This document shows, in pieces, positions 48,380-58,648 of a stretch of DNA of 58,648 nt. Position 1 is the stretch's first letter. Every line of letters begins with the position of its first letter. The position numbers were made by a program, and so were the translations under genes. The stretch is taken from NCBI GenBank assembly GCA_021464525.1, contig JADRCO010000070.1:1-58648 (forward strand), read 5' to 3'. The notes beneath the pieces are model-generated. The model searched no databases, was not told the origin of the DNA, and saw only the letters and a list, made by a program, of their open reading frames with translations. Source of the DNA: Rhizophagus sp. LPA8_4_AMF. Lineage: Eukaryota > Glomeromycota > Glomeromycetes > Glomerales > Glomeraceae.

Positions 48380-50340
48380 CTGGCTCTTAATGTAGTTAAT
48401 AAAATTATACATTTTTCTCGTCTATTTCTACCATTTCCATTAATTCCATCCCAATATCTGTGAATACTCTACGTATTATACTAGGCGCATTAAATTATTA
48501 TTCTTTTAATTATCATTTAAAATAGTTTCTTCTTCTTGTAATAACAAACCACTGCTATTATTAAAGTTTATTTGATAAGTCATTTGCTTTCCTTTTTTTC
48601 TCTAATTTAATGTTAAAGCCCATATTAACAAATTAATAGCAGCAGTACAAGGATTCTTTATTAAATTTTTTGTTGTACTTTTATTGATAATTCAATACAT
48701 AAATAACTCGTAGATTGTAACAATTGTTCTTGTGATTGATTTTAATGCATAATTCATTGCTCAAAGGATATTTCTAGATCGGGTTTGTTCTTTAAGCAGA
48801 TTCATCGTTGCTGTGTATCTGATTCATCCTCAAATACGCATACATTAGTATCACTTACACTTGTATATTTAACTCGTATATAGAGAAATTAGCGTCTGGA
48901 AGTTTTAAAAAAGAAATGTTTAATGGTCCTTATAGATTTATAAGATGTTTACGTATCATAAATCTATTTACAAATTACAAGAAAATATGGCATCTACAAA
49001 GTCACAACCCAATTTTCAATATTAAGATTATATTTATTTCTCTTTTAGCAATTTTTTTCCATTCAGACTTAAATGATTTTCCCAATTTAAGAATTTTCGT
49101 CCAGTAAGTTGTTGAAATTTACGTTGTTGAAGAGGAACCAATTTTTCAAGTAAAACATATACTAAAAAGTCTAATCATGGTCTGAAATAACAATGTCTTT
49201 ATAATATTCTTTGTTCAGAATTTTTGATAACTTTATTAGCATCATGGAAAGTAGAATAAACATACGAAGCTTTACTGTTTTGCTAAGGTTAATCTTATTT
49301 TATTTTGATAATTCATGATGAGAAATGAATAATATTTATCGAAAGTGAGAAATCTGGCTAATATATAAATTACAGTATGTAAAATGAGCTATTTTTTTTT
49401 TTTTTTAAATATAAATTCAAAATTATTCTTTTTTTTCACATTTGTTGATGAAACATTTACTGCAAAAAGTACCACTCTTTCTTCAGCATTGCCAATATCA
49501 ATTTTACCAAGAAAAAAATATAAAAGAAAAACTGAGATTCCCAAATTTTTTTTATATCAAATAATATAATTGTCCAATATATGTCAATATTAATTATTAC
49601 ACATTTTCGTAATTTGTAAAAATTATAAAATGGAATTCACTTTAAGTAATCGATAACTTTCTTTGTAGCTATGAAACAAAGATCAATTATCTCGAATTTT
49701 TCATAATCTTTTAATGTATCTGCAATAAATATATATATCTATTGTGAAATACAAGAATTAATTAATAATTAGTTACATAACTAGGATTAAGATATAAACT
49801 TTTAACTATAAAAACAAACTATCTTTTATCACGTTGTCTTGTTGATTAGATTTGTGTCATATCTACTGTATCCCTGCTGAGACCCTAACACTGAATTATA
49901 GTTAAAGACTGAGCATGTTAACAATATGTTCTGTTTCTTTCTGACTTTATCTGTAAATTCTAATCGATTAAATTTGTTAGAATTTGGTAAAAACATTATA
50001 AGTAAACTCTTTTTAAAGTTAACCTGCGAGAATGAATCTAAAATTGAGTTGTCCAAGTTATGTGCCAACTTCAATCTTTACTTCTTGCATATTTAAAAAG
50101 ATTTTGGTCGATTGATTTTCTTTTCAAATGATGACAGAAGATATCAAGAATACTTGTAGTTTTCTTTTTTCAGTCAAATATTGCAAGAGTCCTAAAGTAC
50201 TCCAGCTTGTATAATTCCTTGACTCTAAGTAATTCATGTTATAAGGAAGGTACATAACCATACTTCCTCCAGAATAATAGAAACAGAAAAACTTCTAAAT
50301 AGTGCTTACTTGCCTCTGATATTTCAGAAGACGAGAAAAA
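48380..50340 (-). pseudogene. Scattered decayed coding sequence
   Basis: Minus-strand pieces with protein-like sense include QQLTGRKFLNWENHLSLNGK, DTLKDYEKFEIIDLCFIATK, GNAEERVVLFAVNVSSTN, RYTATMNLLKEQTRSRNIL and, at 49829-50074, a 77-81-codon open stretch. They need not come from one gene. Many stops. Family unknown. Plus-strand frames 48916-49107 and 49384-49569 are shadows. Confidence 0.3.
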
Positions 50341-50381
50341 ATTCGTATATTAAATTGTTGGAAAATTTTAGAAGGATAAGG

Positions 50382-50402
50382 TATATATATATATATATAT
50401 AT
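50382..50402. repeat. (TA)n microsatellite
   Basis: About ten uninterrupted TA units at 50382-50402. Confidence 0.9.
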
Positions 50403-51360
50403 CGGTATTGCATCAAATGACAAAAATAAAAAAATGATTAAAACTGGCTGACCCTAAAAAATTTTTCGCAATTATCATCACCGAGAACATGAGTTCGAGA
50501 TCTTTCCTCTGCTTCTAAAAATAGGTTCAATAATTAAACACGTTCCAACACATTGATCGTGGAATTAGTATTTTTTCTACATCACCAGCGTTTGATACAT
50601 CTTTGTGTTATACTTACAAATTTCAAAGAATTTATTATTAAAAAAGAACCATAAAGAATATATTGAAGAAAATTTTTAATAAAAAATTAACAATTTTTTT
50701 TTGTCGTTAAACCAAATTGGGACTATAAGAATCAAAAAAATACATATAGTCAATTCTCTCTCTAATTTTCGGTGAGTGTGCATTATAGAGAACTATTTAA
50801 TACCCCCCCGTTAAAGTTACTTGTTACTTATAAATAGTTATCTGTTATTGATTGTATTAGTTAATTTTCAAATTTTAATTTTTTTATATTACTTATAAAG
50901 CTGATTATTATAAACTTTCATTTATAAATGATAACGAGAATTTTTAATAGAGATGGTAAGAAATAACCCTGAAATTAGCAATTTTAAAAATCAATATTCT
51001 CCTCTTAATCTGTTATAATATATCATAGCTTGAGGTTTCAACGCAAACTGTAATATTACTTTAACATATTGCTTTATTTTATTTTATCTTATTTCAATTT
51101 CATTTATTTATTTTATAAGTTATTTATTTCTTTATTACTTTTCACAGATCCACTATGATATCACTAAAACCAGACAAGATTTTTTATGCGTTTGTATTTT
51201 ATTCAATAAAAAAATTATTGTTATAAAAACACTCGTAATAAAATTTCGCTATAGTTTCTAACATTAAATTATTGTTGGTCACAAAATGGTACAGTCTATC
51301 TGATTTATATAACAAACGGGTTTACTGTATATCTATAATTGACTTTGTCAAAAACTTGAT

Positions 51361-51480
51361 TTATAGGTAATTTATGGTAATGGTAATTTATGGAATAAGT
51401 GTATGTATAGGTGGTTTATGTTAGTTGATGGAATAGGTTGTTAAATAGTTTATGGTATAGGTAAAGTACTACTAGATGGT
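51361..51480. repeat. Degenerate repeat of TTTATGG(A/T)ATAGGT next to the protease stop
   Basis: Six to eight variants of (G)TTTATGG, TGGAATAGGT and GTATAGGT run directly into the 3' end of protease copy 4 (…TTTATGGAGTAGGT at 51480-51493). The array seems to have grown from the terminal codons of the gene. Confidence 0.5.
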
Positions 51481-53220
51481 TTATGGAGTAGGTACTCGCA
51501 AAAATACATTAGGCGTTTTATTAAGAATACCTTTGGTAGCTAATGACACCAATGAACTTTTCATTGTTGATGGACTCTTATTCCCACTTTTGCTAATGAT
51601 CAAAGCGACAGCACCAGCAGCATGAGGACATGATTGACTTGTCCCTGACGCTTGAGATATCGCATTATCTTGACCTGCACCTGCTGCAATAATATCTCTT
51701 CCCGGAGCATAAAGGGTTACACAAACTCCAGTATTAGAGAAGCTTGTAACGTTATTTGAAGATTTTTCTGTGGCTCCAACAGTAATTACTTGTGGAACAG
51801 TTGATGGAGAAAAGTCGCATGCATTTCGTCCTAGGTCACCTGCTGATACAACCACATGAATACCAGCATTAGTACAATCGGTCACCATTTTATTGATTGC
51901 TTCAGAAAATGGAGCACTAAGCGACAAACTAAAAGAAGGAAATTTTTTTGATTAATAAATTAAAATTTTTAATGGGATGTTAAAATAAAAGACTTACTTC
52001 ACAATCGTATTTTTGTTTGAACTATTCTTATGTTTTGATAAAAGAAAAGATAATCCCGCTACTAATGTTGCAGAAGTACCTTGCCCATTTTGGTTTAATA
52101 CTTTAATTGCAATCAATTTAGTTAGTTTCGCCACTCCAAATTTTTTGCCGCCGATCTAACAATTAGGGTTTCAAAATGAGTAATGAATAATATATGACGA
52201 AAGAATTTATGTTTCTAATGATATTACTTACCACACCGGCGACGTTGGTTCCGTGTCTATTATTGTAAAAGAAAAAATTTTTTTTTATATAAATTCAAAA
52301 GAAAAAATAAAATATATTTTTGTTTTATTTTATTTCTTTACTAACCCATGATCATCGGTTGAAGAACAATTTCCACAAAAAGTGCCCCCATGTCTTGCTC
52401 TTCCTTCAAATTCAATATTGCTAACATCAATTCCGCTAAAAAATAAAACAGAAAATAATTTAGTAAAAATTCCACAAAAAAAAAAATATATACATATATG
52501 TAGTAAAAACTGCGATGTAAAAATTAATCTACTCACGTGTCAACTACATAAACGTTTGATTCACTACCAGCATTATTTGGGTAAGAATATCTTCCATCTA
52601 ATGGAAAATTGGCTTGATCGATACGATCAAGATTCTATCATCAAAATGATTTAAATAATTTTATTAGTTGTATAAATTCGAAACCAAAAGTATTTTCCTA
52701 TTTAATATGCTCTTATACTTACGTAAGGTGCGCTGGTTTGCGTAGCCCTTTTTTCTAAATTAAGATTATAAATAGGAATGGCGGAGTCAGCTTTTACTGG
52801 AACGACTTTTTCAACTAATTTAACCTCATCTCTCTTTTTTAAAATGGTATCGACAAAATTGGGATTAAAAAATCCGATATAACAACTAAAACCAGTTCCA
52901 GAAGGGGAAACATCTGTTATAACTTTTTGATTAATTAATCCATCACCGAATAACCCTACTCCAGGTTCAAGTTTTTCAATGTTATATCCTAAACAGTTTA
53001 CCAACAACAACAGATGATCTACCAAATTGTCTACCAAATTTTCTACTAAATTTAATACGGATCCTATTAGACTTTGAGGTGGAGATTCAAGGAAAACAAT
53101 GTATTGTTCTAGGCCTGTATCTACCTCTTCTTTTGGTATTTCAGGACAAAGAAAAGCGGATGTTAATAAAAGTGTAGAAAGGATTAGTAACAGAAAAATT
53201 AGGGGTCGTGGTAAGATCAT
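51481..53220 (-). CDS. Secreted subtilisin-like serine protease (S8A), copy 4
   Basis: Exons 52723-53220, 52537-52634, 52346-52435, 52233-52257, 51998-52155 and 51481-51928 give 438 aa. The signal peptide is PLIFLLLILSTLLLTSAF; the propeptide has QYIVFLESP. Motifs are VYVVDTGID, DDHGHGTNVAGV and ASGTSQSCPHAAG; the oxyanion site is SAGDLG, again Asp. The exon lengths match copies 1 and 3, but this is the most diverged member: SLSAPF replaces SLGGAF, CPHAAG replaces CPHVAG, and the C-terminus is FLRVPTP*. The third intron uses GTTAGT. Intact. It is the oldest branch of the cluster or has diverged in role. Confidence 0.92.
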
Positions 53221-56200
53221 TTTTAATTAATTTCCAAAGGTTTTTTTAGAGTAAATGAATTGTAAAAGAAGGAATTGACATTAATTTCTACTACCAAAGG
53301 AAGAAATGCTAACGAATTTGGAAATTAATTAAAGTGAAAAGGGAATGGAAAGGAATGAATTATTATGAGATTAAAAGAAAAGAAAGTGAAAAGTGAATAT
53401 AAAACGGAAATATTGTAAGATACGTATTATATTTAAATGAAAACCAATAAGCCATACCATTTTTTATCGTGTTCACATTTTCGTTTATGTTTATTTTAAT
53501 TTACGTCATTGTGTAATTGCTGTGCTATATTAAATGTGAAATACACATTTTGTTGCATATCCAATTTTGGGAATTATAAGTTTATACTCTTGGTAGCGGG
53601 TTGGTGTTAAATTGTTTTTTTATCCCATGGAACAGATTTAATGTTCGGAATATTTATATTACACATAATTGGCTTTTTTATTATTCAGAACCATTGAAAA
53701 TTTACTTAATTGTTAAGCGCATCTTTTTTTTTATTTACTCGTTTTTCATATTAGGAAAAGTGTGATTAATTTATTTGAAGATCCAAAAAAAACATGTACC
53801 AATGTACCAATATAAATTAAACATTTTCATCCTTATTTGGTAGAATTGTTTGTTACATGTACTGTTATGTAAATATATGAAATGCTAGATCTAATGGTTT
53901 CATGTTAGTAATTCATTCGATATTAATAATTATTTATTTTTTTACTCAAAAATAATATTAATTGTAGTGCAAGGTCTTGACTTGAGATGAGAAAAATGGA
54001 AAAAAATTGGGAAGTTGAAACTTTATTTTTTTTTTCGAAAAAAAAAAACAAAATTATTTGCGTCGAATTTCTTCCTTTTTTTTTAAAAAAAAAGAATGTT
54101 CGCCTTAGAAATAATCTAATCTAAACTCTTGACAAAATTTGATATCATAAAGATAATTTGAAATAATAATTGACAATCAATTTTGTAAAAATTTTACACA
54201 GCGTTAATAAAGTTTGTAAATGGAAATTTTAAATTATGACCATTGAATTAGAAATCAATAAATGCAATATGTCGTTAGAAGTCACGTGGGAACGGGTAAG
54301 ATGTAGATATTTACCGACTTGCAATTAATGCGTAATATGGCAACAAAGTGTAAAAGGTTTTGAATCGAATTAATATCCGAATATTTTTAAACATTCACGA
54401 ATCATGGACTTGACCGACCGATCTGCAATCTTTCATAAGCGAAAATTGAATTATTTTAGCCCTTCGGTTCCCTTATAAAAAATATTTTATCCGAATAATC
54501 ATATTTTGTACGTAAATCTGCAAAATAAAGAAAATAAAGCGAATAATTTTCATGATACGAAAATTATGAATATACTACTACATTTTACGGAAAAAATCGT
54601 GGAATATAAAAGTACGGATAAATTTACATTTGTATTACATTGTAAGAATAATAGTCGTAACTGTATTATTAATATATGGTTAACTTATTAATGAATACAA
54701 ACAACAAATATTAAATATGTTAACTTTATTTTTTTAATTAAAACAAATAAATTATAATTTAATTTTGTAAAAAAGAACTGACAATTGATAATTTTTTCTT
54801 CAATAAACTCTGAATTAGGTTAAATCACATAAAAATAGGAAAGGTGTAATAATATTCTTTGCTATTAAAATTTTTTGTTTTTACAAATTAAATTTAAATT
54901 TTTTTCGTATCTTTTTCAGACTTTTTTAAGACTTTTTAAGCGCTATTCTTGGCTTTTACCTTTTATTGGCCTTATACACAATACGTTAAATAATTTATCA
55001 TAAAATCCAGAAACACATCAGAATATAAAACAAATTTTACCATTAATAAAATTTCCCGGAAATCTAATTTGCTATATCCAAAAAAATTTCCGGGTTTTAT
55101 ACGGAAAATCCGGAAAATTTAGAATATTCTTTCATGCATGTAATATATTACTAATATATTTAATTGTTTAATGACGCCTAAAATGGTTACGTTATATATT
55201 AATACATTTTGTGAACCCACGCGATACTAAATTTAGATTAAACAGATGACGTCTACTTAGTTGAGGCAAGGAACTTCTAACAAGACTACCTGACGGATTG
55301 TACAAGTAGGAAATTAGAATGCATACAGAATCTTTGATTTTAGTTAATATTAATTTCTCAAGTACCCATCTTTAATAAACTCTTTGATTTTGTTTCAAGG
55401 TAGAAAAATGAAATTAATATGTTTTCAAATTGAATTTTAATTAGGATAATTGTACTTTTCATCATTTTGTATTAATAATACCGGAAATCGAAAGATATGT
55501 TATATTAGGATCGAGCTTTCTTTTAGTCATAACTTTAATTCTTTAATATTTAAAGCAAAGATGTAAAGAAGGCATAGTTTATTATAAAAATTTACTATTA
55601 CATTCAAATCACGTAACTTTTAAATACATCGATACTTACGCGCTTTTTAAAAAAATGCGTCAAAAAAAAAAAAAAATTGTTTTTTTACTTACAATGATAT
55701 TAAAGAACAACGTAAACTTTTGCATGGAATTTGAATTCTATGCAGTATGCACGACTGAATTACTTTCTATGCGCAATACTTTTGATGATACGCATGTTTA
55801 TTAAATTACTTTGAATGCATGCGCATAATTGTTAACAAAAATTTTATACTAATTTCTATTGCGTTTAAATTTTAGTTATATTTTTAGAATTTACTATTAT
55901 ATAAAATTGTTAAATGTAATGAACAACAATCAATGAATTCCCAATTAAATGATGAATTTAGTTAAGTATTAGAGCGTAGATTAGAATAAAATTTGAAGGT
56001 TAAATAATAAAATTGTAAGACCTATTTTATGTACAGTATAGTATAGCTTAGCCCATTATAATATCATAACATTATATAGGTATCATATTTATGTTATGTT
56101 GACTTTATTCTCTCAATCTCCTATCCCTTTTTTTATAAGACGACGCATTTTCGTTAATAGAATTTATAATTCTTTTTTTTTTTTTAGTCTTACTTACGGT

Positions 56201-56811
56201 CTACATTAATGAGTAAATATAATTCAGTAATTGGAATTTAGGTAAGGCCGTACAAATAAATTTTTAGATTCTCAATAACATAAAATCGGCTTTTATTTTT
56301 TATAAAGTATCTGATAAATAAGTTTTTATGTGTAAATTTTTATAAAACTTTAAACCAAAAAAAATTTTATTAAAATCATGTGATTTATGAGAAATTGACA
56401 CAAGCAGGGTTAAATTTAATTTGCTCGGCTAGACATTTCATAATATTTATAAAAATTTAAAATTATAGCAAAATTAGCACAATATTTAATTTTACTATAA
56501 AATAAAAGCAAAGACTTTAAAATATTATTCGTTCAATAAGTACAGTATACTGTACTGTATATACTTTTGGAAGATAAAATATCTGTCTTCAACCTAATGA
56601 GTTTATAAAGTCGGGACACATTATATATACTGGTCTTCAGTTGATACGTTTATTATTAGACTCGTGTTATTTTGACAACTCTAATATCATTTTGACACTT
56701 TTTTCTTAGTTTATAGAAAAGCAAGTGAAAAAGGTAAAAAAAAAAGATATGAGCCATGTTTAATATCAAAATCAGGGGAAAAAAGGTGTCTTCATACAAC
56801 GTCACAACGAC
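53221..56811. other. Long intergenic stretch
   Basis: The 5' flank of protease copy 4 and then A+T-rich DNA. I see no gene. The frame at 54506-54691 has no features and no ATG context that would support it. Short TTTCCGGG words near 55055-55110 form weak inverted repeats. Confidence 0.45.
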
Positions 56812-57295
56812 GCAAAAATTACGTTCTTGACGCAAAAGTATCGGACTTGACCTTCCTCGTATTACTTTCTTGACCCGGTCAAAATATGCATGATTATGTA
56901 TGACAAAAATGCTCTTTTCTTGACCTGCAAAAAACATTAACGCGTTGTTATTTTTTCTTATTTCCATATTTTTTCAAGAGTTGTAGACTTGTAGACACAA
57001 AGAGATTAATATTTAATGCCGAAAAAAAATAATATAGCGGTACTTATTTTTATCATTGACAAAATAATTTACCTTTTTTTTATTTTTAATATTTAGTTTT
57101 ATGTGGGTTGTAGTTAGTATTTATTATATTTATTACCTAATTACTTCTCTTAAATGTAATCTATCAATATTTCTTTTTTGTTTGTCACATATCGCGGTTC
57201 GGGTCAAGAAAGGGACATTTTTGTCATACATAATCATGCATATTTTAACCGGGCCAAGAAAGTAATACGAGGAAGGTCAAGAACGTAATTATTGC
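56812..57295. mobile_element. Mutator-like foldback MITE with 9-bp target duplication
   Basis: Left GCAAAAATTACGTTCTTGAC and right, read inward, GCAATAATTACGTTCTTGAC begin arms of about 110-130 bp that share CTTCCTCGTATTACTTTCTT and ATATGCATGATTATGTATGA. The left arm has a short extra segment. CACAACGAC flanks the element directly on both sides (56803-56811, 57296-57304). A 9-bp duplication with long TIRs fits Mutator-like elements. No transposase inside; the frame 56656-56967 is chance. Confidence 0.85.
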
Positions 57296-57706
57296 CACAA
57301 CGACACTATCTGCTATTATTTGCGTGATTTCGGATAGTAGTCTCAATTACGTCAGATTAGTAAACTCATTTAAAAGAAGGGTCGCGTAATAAACCAAAAC
57401 GACGTCAAATTTTAAGTCATTAGAGAAAATGTCAAACTATGAACCGAATATTGACTCAAAACTATTATTATAAAAATAAAAATATCTTAAAATTTTTAAA
57501 TAACTATATCTTTTTGTATTAAGATATTAATATCAGATTTTATAATCTTCCATGGTTTATAATAATCGGTAATCATTTTTTATACAACTGAATATAAAAA
57601 CTATCAGATAAAACTTTTAAATAATAATCAAATATATTCATATACAGAAATATTACCAAAATATTATTGATAAATTTAGAATTCCATTTTTTTTTTGTTA
57701 TAACTT

Positions 57707-58648
57707 TTAATTCAAATCTATAAAATAAAAGTAATTAATTTAAATATATTTAGATCAAAGAGTCAAGTTTACAGATACATAACACTATCAGGCGGTTTGG
57801 AAATATCCCCTGATAAAAAGCATTGTAATGAAAAGTTTTTAAATCACTTACCATCCAAAGAAAAGTCATACGTTTGAGTATTATATCTAGAATCTATTAA
57901 ACATTATTGTTAAAAAAGTACGATGATATTATACGTTATGTATTCATTAGATTTCATAAAATATACCTTCTATTTCATGATCATCATTGGCCTTTTCGAT
58001 TTTATCAATATTATCAAACCATCCTGGTTCCGCTTTAGGTTCAGTTTCATGTTTTGCTACTTGATATATACCTTCGGTTGTCGATTTAGCTGTATCGGTA
58101 ATATATTTACCCAAATTAGACCCCCAACCAGACATCCAAGAAGATTCTTTTTTCTTATTAGAAGCTTTCTCAACTACTATTTTCTCACAAGGGTCTAGAA
58201 TTTCTTTTTCTAATTTTTCATCCTTGATTTGTTCATGTAACCAAGCGAGGGCTTTTTTCTTTTGATTTGTCCATTTTGATTTGTGTTTTCCGGTAATCTT
58301 GTCGGATATTTTTTCATATGAACCTTCGTTATTTTGAATTTCAATAACTTCCGTGATCTCTTCTTCAGTTACAGTTTCTTGAATTTCTTGGACGATCGTT
58401 TGATCCGCTTTTTCTTTGATTACTTTATTGGCTGCATGATCGACGACAACTGTATCGGTTTTTTTTAATAATTCTTTAATTTTTTCTTCACTTCCTAACT
58501 CAGTTTTTAAATATTTCTCTGCTTTTTCAACTTTTTCTTTTAATTTTTTGTTCTCGGGTACTTCCGTTCCTTTATTGATGAAATAAGTTTTAGTAGATGA
58601 AACCAATGATTCTTTAGATTCAACATCGAGCTCCTTAGAAACGGTGTC
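57707..58648 (-). CDS. 3' part of a charged, helical protein gene, truncated by the window edge
   Basis: The frame is open to the right edge (DTVSKELDVESKESLVSSTK…), so the start lies outside. Visible exons are 57967-58648, 57852-57893 and 57707-57717. The first part is rich in Lys and Glu and likely coiled coil (ENKKLKEKVEKAEKYLK, KELLKKTD). It then has KKKALAWLHEQIKDEKLEKE and a Gly/Trp segment SSWMSGWGSNLGKYITDTA. The 42-nt exon encodes SRYNTQTYDFSLDG, nearly the same as a small exon of the kinase gene at 28621, and the last exon gives DLN*. A frame ending GK* is the alternative if the last intron is retained. Family unknown. Confidence 0.7.

Noticed and set aside
54506-54691. Short plus-strand frame
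   Set aside because: Isolated, no ATG-context or domain support, and no neighbour that would use it.

Overview
The window looks like nuclear DNA of a fungus, most likely an arbuscular mycorrhizal fungus close to Rhizophagus (Glomeromycotina). The signs are very high A+T content, short spliceosomal introns (about 60-100 nt, GTAAGT donors, CTAAC branch sites, TTTTAG acceptors), an F-box/LRR-type protein, a protein kinase of the kind greatly expanded in these fungi, a retroelement ORF1 type I associate with them, and many small inverted-repeat elements. The organism call is inference; no rRNA, tRNA or barcode gene is visible.

Layout, left to right. 1-533: 5' part of an unrecognised gene running off the left edge. 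1.3-1.8 kb: pogo/Tigger-like transposase scraps. 1.83-2.94 kb: six-exon SPRY-domain gene. 4.24-5.89 kb: F-box gene. 9.0-11.1 kb: broken ORF1-only retroelement copy with an A tail. 12.27-14.59 kb: a 2.3-kb inverted-repeat element whose arms each carry a tandem array of intron-like and micro-exon-like modules. 14.6-15.33 kb: a GC-richer SINE-like repeat. 17.39-25.08 kb: two conserved housekeeping genes head to head, a 19-exon SCYL1-type pseudokinase and a 6-exon FHIP/FAM160-type gene, both linked to membrane traffic. 26.2-53.2 kb: four secreted S8 subtilisin-like proteases, two on each strand and one decayed, spread among a kinase gene, MITEs and decayed host-type genes. 57.7-58.6 kb: the 3' part of a coiled, charged protein gene running off the right edge.

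How the genes fit together. SCYL1 (COPI/Golgi) and FHIP (FTS-Hook-dynein adaptor) share a 628-bp intergenic region. The four proteases share identical internal exon lengths (98, 90, 25 and 158 nt) and intron phases, so they come from one ancestral gene; all have Asp where the S8 family normally has the oxyanion-hole Asn. The kinase gene and the right-edge gene end in the same small-exon cassette. Exon models were built by eye from splice signals, phase and family fit; no transcript data were available.
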